Source of the DNA: JAJBWD01 sp041821285
GTDB taxonomy: Bacteria; Bacillota; Clostridia; Clostridiales; Clostridiaceae
DNA: 17,244 nucleotides
Assembly (NCBI GenBank): GCA_041821285.1
Contig: JBGUER010000054.1
Span: forward strand, 1-17,244
Direction: 5' to 3'
Part shown: positions 1-6,267 of the stretch, in pieces
Layout: every line of letters begins with the position of its first letter
Numbering within the stretch: the first letter of the stretch is position 1
Notes under the pieces: generated by a model
Told to the model about the DNA's origin: nothing
What the model saw: the letters and a program-made list of their open reading frames with translations, nothing else
Database searches by the model: none
Made by a program: the position numbers and the translations under genes

Positions 1-62
1 TTTTCATCCATGTAGTTAGAATCATTAGTTTCGAAATTGTTATTGTTTTCTATAGTGTTCAT
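1..62 (-). CDS. 5' end of a leucine T-box-controlled gene, product not recognised (partial)
   Basis: Only the first 20 codons are in the window; the gene continues beyond the left edge. The ATG at 62-60 follows a perfect AAGGAGGT ribosome binding site (71-78 on the minus strand) at an 8-base spacing, so the start is secure. The visible N-terminus is acidic and asparagine-rich (MNTIENNNN, then FETNDSNYMDE). It has no signal peptide and matches no family I know, and may be a poorly conserved extension. Two tandem T-boxes with an apparent leucine specifier lie upstream. By knowledge of T-box regulons the product should belong to leucine or branched-chain amino acid biosynthesis, transport or tRNA charging. 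Which of these cannot be read from this fragment. Confidence 0.75.
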   Translation of the reverse strand, partial: MNTIENNNNFETNDSNYMDE

Positions 63-170
63 AATATTGTACCTCCTTATATTTTAAAACTTTATATTAC
101 AAATATAGTAAAAAATAGCATTGAATAAGTAAAAATATCCACTTGTTTAGCCTTAATTAGGTAATTTTTT

Positions 171-381
171 TACAAAAAAGACAGCCTACCTCTGGGGCGA
201 GAAAGACTGTCGCGGTACCACCCATATTTATTACTTCATTAGATAACGGCTAAGCCGGCTTTTCTTACTAAAAATGATTTCAGAAAAGCAACTTCAGGGT
301 GAGATTCAACAAAAATTATTTACAGGTTTTCAGCACCTCCTGCTCTCTTTAAAATGAATTTTTATTTACTATCCCTATCAT
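171..381 (-). promoter_or_regulatory. T-box riboswitch, gene-proximal copy (leucine specifier)
   Basis: Read on the minus strand, the leader begins with the Stem I base near 381. It then has the AAAGAGAG segment and a GGTGCTGAAAACC apical part, followed by a specifier region GAAT-CTC-ACCCTG (about 294-307). The invariant T-box GGGTGGTACCGCG is at 223-211. A Rho-independent terminator follows at 211-174, with GACAG/CTGTC as the outer stem and a U-run. The T-box sequence would form the competing antiterminator when uncharged tRNA binds. CTC (leucine) is the best specifier reading, because it follows GAA plus one base and is conserved in the second copy. Low leucyl-tRNA charging should therefore allow read-through into the gene at 62. 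Confidence 0.93.
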
Positions 382-460
382 AGTTTTTATATATTTCGTA
401 TTTTATTTTTTATAATATGTTATGTTATTAAATTATGTTATTAAATATATTAAGGTAATA

Positions 461-671
461 AAAAAACACCAATTCTCATGGGGCGAGAATTCGTGTCGCG
501 GTACCACCCATATTTGTATCTTAATTTAGATAACGACAATGCCGGCGCTTCTTAATAAGTAAAGATTTTCAGAAGAGCAGCTCCAGGGTGAGTTTCAACA
601 ATTCTTGTTTATGGGTTCTCAGCTAATCCCATTCTCTTTAAAACTTAAATTTGTTTACTTAATCCTATCAA
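461..671 (-). promoter_or_regulatory. T-box riboswitch, promoter-proximal copy (leucine specifier)
   Basis: This is a second complete T-box leader on the minus strand, upstream of the first in the same transcript. It has the Stem I base near 671, AAAGAGAATGGG followed by the GCTGAGAACCC apical hairpin, and a specifier region GAAA-CTC-ACCCTGGAG (about 583-598). The T-box GGGTGGTACCGCG is at 509-497. The terminator stem is ACACGAATTCTC paired with GAGAATTGGTGT, followed by a U-run (496-461). The two copies differ throughout their variable parts but share CTCACCCTG in the specifier loop, which supports CUC (leucine). In series, a transcript must pass two independent terminators. Confidence 0.93.
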
Positions 672-721
672 AGCTTTTAATATAATATTCTTAAAATTTA
701 AATAATTGGTTCGTTTTTAGT

Positions 722-750
722 ATAGTACTATTATTTATAAGATATGTCAA
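722..750 (-). promoter_or_regulatory. Sigma-A-type promoter for the tandem T-box transcript
   Basis: On the minus strand a perfect TTGACA (750-745) is followed after 17 bases by TACTAT (727-722). The expected transcription start is about 715, some 45 bases before the first T-box. No other comparably good promoter lies between the two T-boxes, so they are probably co-transcribed. Confidence 0.75.
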
Positions 751-837
751 TAGTATTATCTTATATATTTTTGATATATTACTGATATGCCTTTGATATA
801 TCATAAAAAGTAGTTTTATTAAAAAAATAAACTTAAC

Positions 838-866
838 TTTAATAATATCTTAATATAAAGTATAAT
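838..866 (+). promoter_or_regulatory. Probable promoter of the chemoreceptor gene
   Basis: TTTAAT (838-843), a 17-base spacer and a perfect TATAAT (861-866). The -35 is poor and the region is AT-rich, so chance is possible. I looked for a flagellar sigma-D type promoter (TAAA and GCCGATAA boxes) nearer the gene. Only a partial -10-like ACGATAAT near 1019 is present, without a matching -35. Confidence 0.45.
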
Positions 867-1046
867 AATAATGTCGAAATATGTAGAAAATATATAATAT
901 TTTATAAGAAAACTAATATTAAATTCAATTTACAGGTTTGAATTTACAAAATAAATGTATATTTATTATATTTATAGTAAAAACATCAAATCGGGTATGG
1001 TATCTACATGAATGGTAAAACGATAATATATTAATCGGAGGGATTT
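867..1046 (+). other. AT-rich 5' leader of the chemoreceptor gene, no recognised element
   Basis: About 175 bases separate the likely transcription start from the ATG at 1047. No conserved riboswitch core is recognisable; in particular the c-di-GMP riboswitch signatures common ahead of clostridial motility genes are absent. The segment ends in a good ribosome binding site (CGGAGGG, about 1036-1042). Confidence 0.4.
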
Positions 1047-3098
1047 ATGATTAAATTCAAAAGTATAAGAACGGCAATATTAACAATTATAATAAGTTTA
1101 ACATTTATAGGAATGACTACATTATCGGTTATAGGATATTATTCATCTAAAACAGTGATAAATACTCAAATAAAAGGTCAAATGGAGCAGCAATTAAATT
1201 ATGTAGCTGAAACTATTGTTAACAATCAATCCAAACATAATCAAGTAGCATTAGTATTAGAAAAATCAGTAGAAGCTATTTTACAAACAGAAAATCAAGA
1301 AACCTATTATTCAATGTTAGAAAATGTTCTTTCAAGTAACGAAAATACTTTTGGTGTTGGTGTTTGGTTTGAACCTTATATAGTTGATGAAAAAGAAAAA
1401 TATTTTGGACCTTATGCATATAAAACTGGTGATGAAATATCACTTACTATGGAATATAGCAATGAAGATTATGATTATTTTCAGTATGATTGGTATAAAA
1501 ATGCTAAAGGAATTTCCGATTCTTACATATATTCAGAGCCTTATTATGATGAAACAAGCGATATAACCATGATAACAACTTCAGTTCCTATCTATGATGA
1601 AAATCAAAATTTTATAGGTGTAGTTACAGCAGATATGGATTTAGATAGTGTTCAAAATTTTATTAGTGAAACAAAAGTTGGAAAAACAGGATGGGCTTTT
1701 CTTATTGATGATGATGGGACTTATTTAGCTAATAATGATTCAGAAAAAGTTATGAAAGAAAGCATTTTTAATGAATCAAATGAAACTCTTGCAAGCATAG
1801 GTAGGGATATGGTGGACACAGGAAATGGTGATGATAGTTATATAGAAGAAGGTAGTGTTTACGATATATATTATGAAAAAGTGGATAAAACTGATTGGTA
1901 TTTAGCACTTGTAATACCACAAAAAGAATTGTATGCTTCATTAGGTACTTTAATGAAGAATTTAATTATAGCATTTGCATTTAGCATTATTATAGTAGTG
2001 ATGGGTGTTATTATTTATACAAATAAATTAAGTAAAAATATTAATAAATTAAAGGAAACAGCTGAATCTTTAGCAAATGGAGATTTCACTGTAGAATCAG
2101 ATATTAATACTAAAGATGAAATTGGTATTTTATCCACAAGTTTTAATGTAATGATAGAAAATATAAAAAAATTATTATTTGACTCTAAAAAAGTAAGCTT
2201 AGAAGTAGTTGGTGCAGCAACAGATTTAGCAGCTACATCTCAAGAAACAAGCGTTGCAAGCGAGGAAATATCAAGAACAATTGAAGAAATAGCTAAAGGA
2301 GCGCAAAAGCAAGCGCAAGATGCGGAAAAAGGAGTTAATATAACTAATTCTTTAGATGTGAAATTTAATATGTTAGAAGATAATAGTATAAAAATGAAAA
2401 ATAAAGCAAATGATGTTTCTGATACAAATAAATCTGGAATGATAGTAGTAGATGAATTAATAGGTAAAACACATTCGAATAATCAGTCATTATTAAGAAT
2501 AGAACAAGCTATAAAACAATTAGATGAAAAATCTAAAAATATAGGAATGATTCTTGAAACCATTACATCTATATCAGAGCAGACTAATTTACTTGCATTA
2601 AACGCATCTATAGAAGCTGCAAGAGCAGGGGAAGCAGGTCGAGGATTTAATGTTGTAGCTGAAGAAATAAGAAAGCTTGCAGAAGGATCTAAAAATGCTT
2701 CATTTGAAATAAGTAATATAGTTAAGGAATTACAACAGCAAAGTAATAATACAGTGGATATAATGAATGAAGTTAAAGATAATACTGACAAGCAAACGAA
2801 ATCTGTAAAAGATGTTAATCGTGTGTTCGAAAACACTGTTAAGTCGGTGGATATAATTATAGAAGAAATTGAACTTGTAAATGAAAATATAAAAAATATT
2901 ATAGAAGATAAGAATTTTATTACAGTTTTCATTGAAAATATATCTGCAGTATCTGAGGAAACAGCAGCTTCATCAGAAGAAGTTACCGCTTCTATGGAGC
3001 AACAAACTGTTGCAGTAGAAGAAGTGGCAAGAAGTGCAGATAAATTAGATGAACTTTCTTCAGTTCTAAATGAGCAAATAAACAGATTCAAAATATAA
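1047..3098 (+). CDS. Methyl-accepting chemotaxis protein, dCache-HAMP-MCP signal
   Basis: This is a transmembrane chemoreceptor that controls CheA through CheW. The order is a short cytoplasmic N-terminus, TM1 (about 9-31), a roughly 270-residue extracellular dCache-type sensor, TM2 (about 304-325), HAMP (about 326-378) and a long coiled-coil signalling domain. The signalling tip is nearly invariant (SEQTNLLALNASIEAARAGE, about 510-529). Likely methylation helices are rich in E/Q/A/S, for example EETAASSEEV near the C-terminus. There is no CheR/CheB-docking pentapeptide at the end. In the sensor, a YDWY motif (147-150) and the YSEPYYDET stretch resemble the ligand pocket of dCache receptors. 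The arginine of the amino-acid-binding RxWY motif is a tyrosine here, so an amino-acid ligand is not favoured. It is transcribed alone, bounded by its own terminator, and lies next to a glycan-use cluster. Ligand unknown. Confidence 0.95.
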   Translation: MIKFKSIRTAILTIIISLTFIGMTTLSVIGYYSSKTVINTQIKGQMEQQLNYVAETIVNNQSKHNQVALVLEKSVEAILQTENQETYYSMLENVLSSNENTFGVGVWFEPYIVDEKEKYFGPYAYKTGDEISLTMEYSNEDYDYFQYDWYKNAKGISDSYIYSEPYYDETSDITMITTSVPIYDENQNFIGVVTADMDLDSVQNFISETKVGKTGWAFLIDDDGTYLANNDSEKVMKESIFNESNETLASIGRDMVDTGNGDDSYIEEGSVYDIYYEKVDKTDWYLALVIPQKELYASLGTLMKNLIIAFAFSIIIVVMGVIIYTNKLSKNINKLKETAESLANGDFTVESDINTKDEIGILSTSFNVMIENIKKLLFDSKKVSLEVVGAATDLAATSQETSVASEEISRTIEEIAKGAQKQAQDAEKGVNITNSLDVKFNMLEDNSIKMKNKANDVSDTNKSGMIVVDELIGKTHSNNQSLLRIEQAIKQLDEKSKNIGMILETITSISEQTNLLALNASIEAARAGEAGRGFNVVAEEIRKLAEGSKNASFEISNIVKELQQQSNNTVDIMNEVKDNTDKQTKSVKDVNRVFENTVKSVDIIIEEIELVNENIKNIIEDKNFITVFIENISAVSEETAASSEEVTASMEQQTVAVEEVARSADKLDELSSVLNEQINRFKI

Positions 3099-3115
3099 TT
3101 ATTATAGAAAAAGAT

Positions 3116-3150
3116 AAAAACCCAGAATATGAAATTATTTCTGGGTTTTT
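3116..3150 (+). terminator. Rho-independent terminator after the chemoreceptor gene
   Basis: The 12-bp stem AAAAACCCAGAA (3116-3127) pairs with TTCTGGGTTTTT (3139-3150), with an 11-base loop and a T-run at the 3' end. It starts 17 bases after the stop codon and isolates the chemoreceptor from the glycosidase gene downstream. The A-run on the 5' side could let it work in both directions, but no minus-strand gene needs it. Confidence 0.9.
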
Positions 3151-3247
3151 ATAATATGCATATGTATATGAATATGTATAGAAGGAGAATATAAAAATAG
3201 AGGTCTGATGGAAGATATTACAAGTATGAAGACTTATTAATTTAACT

Positions 3248-3286
3248 TTATAAAGGCTTTTAAAAAAGTTTAAAAACCTATATAAT
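3248..3286 (+). promoter_or_regulatory. Promoter and overlapping dyad of the GH26-like gene
   Basis: A perfect TATAAT (3281-3286) lies 72 bases before the ATG at 3359. The -35 region is poor. It is covered by a near-perfect inverted repeat, AGGCTTTTAAA (3254-3264) against TTTAAAAACCT (3269-3279), with one mismatch in 11 pairs. The pairing continues outward to about 3248 and 3285 with one further mismatch. A weak -35 buried in a dyad fits a regulated promoter, either an operator or an activator site. The arms are AT-rich, so part of the symmetry may be chance. Confidence 0.5.
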
Positions 3287-3358
3287 AGTATTAATATGTT
3301 GGTTGAATTTCAACGGATATTGAAAAATATAATAAAATTAAATGAAGGGGGAATTTTA

Positions 3359-4795
3359 ATGAATTTAAAATCAAAAAAGAATATATTGTTAATAATACCT
3401 ATTATTTCAATTTTACTTTTTAGTTCTTGTAATAATCAAGCTAATGAATATGAAATAAAAGATGATAAAGTACTATTAATAATGGGACAAGACTTAGGCG
3501 CTGTAGGGGGACTAAAAGATTATGATGATGGATATGTAGACTACATTGGTGTTCCAGGCGGAGTTACAACTTATACAAGTTTAGATACTTTGGAGGGATT
3601 AGAAACTTTTACAAATTATGGTTCGGGAGATGTATGTGGACAATACTATTTAGAAGATGAAACTTTTGATGATGCGTATATAGCAATAGGTTTATCTTTA
3701 GTAGGAGATTTAGACAATATTGTTGCAGGTGATAGAGATGAAAATATTAATGAATTAGGAAAATGGATAAAAAATACGAATAGAACAGTGTTTTTAAGGA
3801 TAGGCTATGAGTATGAAGGATCTTGGAATGATTATGATTTTATAAAATATAAAAAAGCTTATATAAGAATTGTGGACATTTTAAGAAAAAATAATATTAA
3901 AAATTTTAAAACTGTATGGCAATCATCTGGTTACAGCGAAGATAGCATGGATTATTTATTAAATTGGTATCCAGGTGATGATTATGTGGATTGGGTAGGC
4001 TTTTCATACTTTGATCAAATAGCTAATACAGGAGCAAAATCTACTTTAGAAATAGCAAAAACAAAAAATAAACCTGTTATGATAGCCGAGAGTGCTCCAA
4101 AACTTGATAATTTAGTCGGAGACGGGGAGAGCATATGGAATAAATGGTATAAACCATATTTTGCTTTTATAGAAAAACACAAAGACCAAATAAAGGCTGT
4201 AGCATATATAAATGTGCGTTGGGATGACCAAGCAATGTGGAAAGGGCAAGGCTGGGGAGACTCTAGAATACAAGCAAATGAATATATAAGGGAGAAATGG
4301 TTAGAGAAAATGAAATCTGGATTATTTGAGACAGGTGAATTAGCAAAAGACAATAAAAAATTCACTCCACCAGAGGATATCGATGAACTAAAAGAAGAAG
4401 CAAAGCCGTTTTCAGCGGAAGGAGCAATAGAAGCTGAAAATTTTCAGGCTACAGGGAATGTTAAAGTATACAATGATGGAGCCGCTTCAAATCAAAATGG
4501 TATGGCATATATAATGGAAGATGGAGACGGTATTTATTTAGAAGATGCGCCAAAAGCTTCAAAGGTAATTATTAGATATGCTTCAATGGAATCAGGGAAA
4601 CTTGGTATATATATAAATGATGAGAAAAAAACAGATTTTAAATTTATAGCTACAGGCAATTGGATAGGAACAGGAAATTACAATGAAATAACTGTTGATA
4701 TAGACGTACCTGAAAATAGTAAGTTTGAGATAAGATTTGAAGGTAAAGAATCAAATGAAAAAGCAGCAAATATAGACTGTATAAAATTTAATTAG
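3359..4795 (+). CDS. GH26-like secreted lipoprotein glycosidase with C-terminal CBM
   Basis: Predicted surface-anchored polysaccharide hydrolase of 478 residues. The start at 3359 is preferred to an in-frame ATG at 3296. It has GAAGGGGGA just upstream and opens directly with a lipoprotein signal peptide ending in the lipobox LFSSC (Cys24). The catalytic domain (about 35-320) has LRIGYEYEGSWNDY with E151 as likely acid/base and VMIAESAP with E244 as likely nucleophile. The fold pattern and spacing resemble GH26, but the usual His before the acid/base Glu is Tyr, so a typical mannanase is doubtful. GH26 also includes beta-1,3-xylanases, which would suit the xylose genes next door. Residues about 352-478 begin with an IEAENF motif and end with NIDCIKF, typical of CBM6/CBM35-type beta-sandwich modules. 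A linker of about 30 residues joins the two. Substrate is uncertain; secreted glycosidase is near certain. Confidence 0.8.
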   Translation: MNLKSKKNILLIIPIISILLFSSCNNQANEYEIKDDKVLLIMGQDLGAVGGLKDYDDGYVDYIGVPGGVTTYTSLDTLEGLETFTNYGSGDVCGQYYLEDETFDDAYIAIGLSLVGDLDNIVAGDRDENINELGKWIKNTNRTVFLRIGYEYEGSWNDYDFIKYKKAYIRIVDILRKNNIKNFKTVWQSSGYSEDSMDYLLNWYPGDDYVDWVGFSYFDQIANTGAKSTLEIAKTKNKPVMIAESAPKLDNLVGDGESIWNKWYKPYFAFIEKHKDQIKAVAYINVRWDDQAMWKGQGWGDSRIQANEYIREKWLEKMKSGLFETGELAKDNKKFTPPEDIDELKEEAKPFSAEGAIEAENFQATGNVKVYNDGAASNQNGMAYIMEDGDGIYLEDAPKASKVIIRYASMESGKLGIYINDEKKTDFKFIATGNWIGTGNYNEITVDIDVPENSKFEIRFEGKESNEKAANIDCIKFN

Positions 4796-4807
4796 AACTT
4801 CTTAAAA

Positions 4808-4823
4808 TAACTTTTTAAAGTTA
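4808..4823. repeat. 16-bp palindrome just upstream of the xylA promoter
   Basis: TAACTTTTTAAAGTTA has perfect 7-base arms around a 2-base centre and ends 1 base before the -35 box of the xylA promoter. The position suits a regulator binding site. It could equally be a chance AT-rich palindrome. Confidence 0.4.
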
Positions 4824-4824
4824 C

Positions 4825-4853
4825 TTGCAAAAGTATTAAAAGAGAGTTATAAT
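4825..4853 (+). promoter_or_regulatory. xylA promoter
   Basis: TTGCAA (4825-4830), a 17-base spacer and a perfect TATAAT (4848-4853). Transcription should start near 4860, giving a leader of about 60 bases before xylA. This is the best promoter in the cluster and probably drives the operon from xylA onward. No terminator separates the upstream glycosidase gene from it, so some read-through is possible. Confidence 0.8.
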
Positions 4854-4878
4854 GATATCAACGTAAAGGTTATCATTA
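4850..4878. promoter_or_regulatory. Candidate XylR operator over the xylA -10 and start site
   Basis: A perfect inverted repeat of TAATGATA (4850-4857) and TATCATTA (4871-4878) with a 13-base spacer. The left arm overlaps the TATAAT box and the spacer contains the expected transcription start. Bound protein would block RNA polymerase, as expected for a repressor. The ROK-family regulator encoded at 12865 is the obvious candidate (inference). The arms do not match the Bacillus XylR operator as I remember it. Confidence 0.55.
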
Positions 4879-4922
4879 ATTGAAATTGAATATAAAAATA
4901 AAATAAATTATGGAGGCGCGCT

Positions 4923-6239
4923 ATGAAAGAGTATTTTGAAGGAATAAAGAAAATTGAATTCGAAGGTAAAAATTCGAAGAATCCTTTTGCATTTAAACAT
5001 TATAATGAAAATGAAGTAGTTGCAGGGAAAACAATGAAAGAACATCTTAAGTTTTCAGTAGCTTATTGGCATACTTATACTGCTAATGGAAGCGATCCAT
5101 TTGGAATGGGAACCATGGAAAGATCATGGAATGGTTTTACAGGTATGGATTTAGCAAAAGCTAGAATGGAAGCTAATTTTGAATTTGTATCTAAACTTGG
5201 TGCTCCGTATTTTTGTTTTCATGATAGAGATATAGCCCCAGAAGGAAATAATTTAAAAGAAACAAATGAAAACTTAGATGAAATAGCAAATTTAGCTAAA
5301 GAATTCATGAAAGATTCAGATATAAAATTATTATGGGGAACTGCAAATATGTTTTCAAATCCAAGATTTGTCCATGGTGCATCCACAACATGTAATGCAG
5401 ATGTATATGCATATGCAGGAGCCCAAGTAAAAAAAGCTATGGAAATCACCAAAATGTTAGGTGGAGAAAATTATGTATTTTGGGGTGGACGAGAAGGATA
5501 TGAAACTCTTTTAAATACAAATCAAGGATTCGAACTAGATAATTTTGCAAGATTTCTTCACATGGCAGTAGACTATGCTAAAGAAATCGGATTTGAAGGA
5601 CAATTTTTAATAGAGCCAAAACCAAAAGAACCTTCAAAACATCAGTATGATTTTGATGTAGCAACAGGACTTGGATTTTTAAGAAAATATGATTTAGAAA
5701 AATATTTTAAATTTAATGTTGAAGCAAATCATGCAACTTTAGCAGGGCATACATTTCAACATGAATTAAATACAGCTAGGATAAACGGAGCTTTAGGAAG
5801 TGTAGATGCAAATCAAGGAGATCCAAATCTTGGATGGGATACAGACCAATTCCCTACAGATATATATTCATCTACATTAGCTATGTATGAAATTTTAAAA
5901 AATGGAGGACTTCATAAAGGCGGATTAAATTTTGATGCTAAAGTAAGAAGACCATCATTTGAAGCTGACGATCTTTTCTTAGCACATATAGTAGGAATGG
6001 ATTCATTTGCTAAAGGATTAAAAATAGCAAATAAATTATTAGAAGACAAGGCGTTAGAGAGTTTAGTTGATGAAAGATATAGCAGTTTCAACAATGGAAT
6101 AGGACTTGATATAATTAATAATAAAGTTGGATTCAAAGAACTTGAAGCATATGCTTTGAATAATGAAATAAAGAATAAATCTGGAAGACAAGAAAGAATA
6201 GAAGGTATATTAAACAGTTATATGTTTGATTATGAATAG
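4923..6239 (+). CDS. xylA: Xylose isomerase
   Basis: Converts D-xylose to D-xylulose in the cytoplasm, the first step of the isomerase pathway. At 438 residues it is a normal class II (long N-terminus) enzyme and complete from end to end. Catalytic His100 and Asp103 are in FCFHDRD, followed by WGGREGYE. Metal ligands can be placed as Glu231 (EPKPKEP), Glu267 and His270 (VEANH), Asp295 (SVDANQGD), Asp306/Asp308 (WDTDQFP) and Asp338 (LNFDAK). Lys233 after Glu231 is also present. The ribosome binding site GGAGG lies 6 bases before the ATG. It is the first gene after the promoter and candidate operator, and xylB follows after 28 bases. Confidence 0.98.
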   Translation: MKEYFEGIKKIEFEGKNSKNPFAFKHYNENEVVAGKTMKEHLKFSVAYWHTYTANGSDPFGMGTMERSWNGFTGMDLAKARMEANFEFVSKLGAPYFCFHDRDIAPEGNNLKETNENLDEIANLAKEFMKDSDIKLLWGTANMFSNPRFVHGASTTCNADVYAYAGAQVKKAMEITKMLGGENYVFWGGREGYETLLNTNQGFELDNFARFLHMAVDYAKEIGFEGQFLIEPKPKEPSKHQYDFDVATGLGFLRKYDLEKYFKFNVEANHATLAGHTFQHELNTARINGALGSVDANQGDPNLGWDTDQFPTDIYSSTLAMYEILKNGGLHKGGLNFDAKVRRPSFEADDLFLAHIVGMDSFAKGLKIANKLLEDKALESLVDERYSSFNNGIGLDIINNKVGFKELEAYALNNEIKNKSGRQERIEGILNSYMFDYE

Positions 6240-6267
6240 AAATTATATATTTTATTAGGAGGGTATT

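Noticed and set aside
1015..1030. Flagellar sigma-D type promoter for the chemoreceptor
   Set aside because: ACGATAAT resembles the -10, but no TAAA-type -35 occurs at the required distance.
2483..3091. Long minus-strand open frame (202 codons) inside the chemoreceptor gene
   Set aside because: It is the antisense shadow of the repetitive coiled-coil coding sequence, serine-rich as expected from reversed Glu/Ala codons, and has no ribosome binding site.
3159..3180. Direct repeat ATATGTATA twice after the terminator
   Set aside because: Short, AT-only repeat in an AT-rich gap; likely chance.
3296..3358. Upstream ATG extending the GH26-like protein by 21 residues
   Set aside because: It lies about 10 bases after the -10 box, has no ribosome binding site, and would put a charged segment before a perfect lipoprotein signal peptide.
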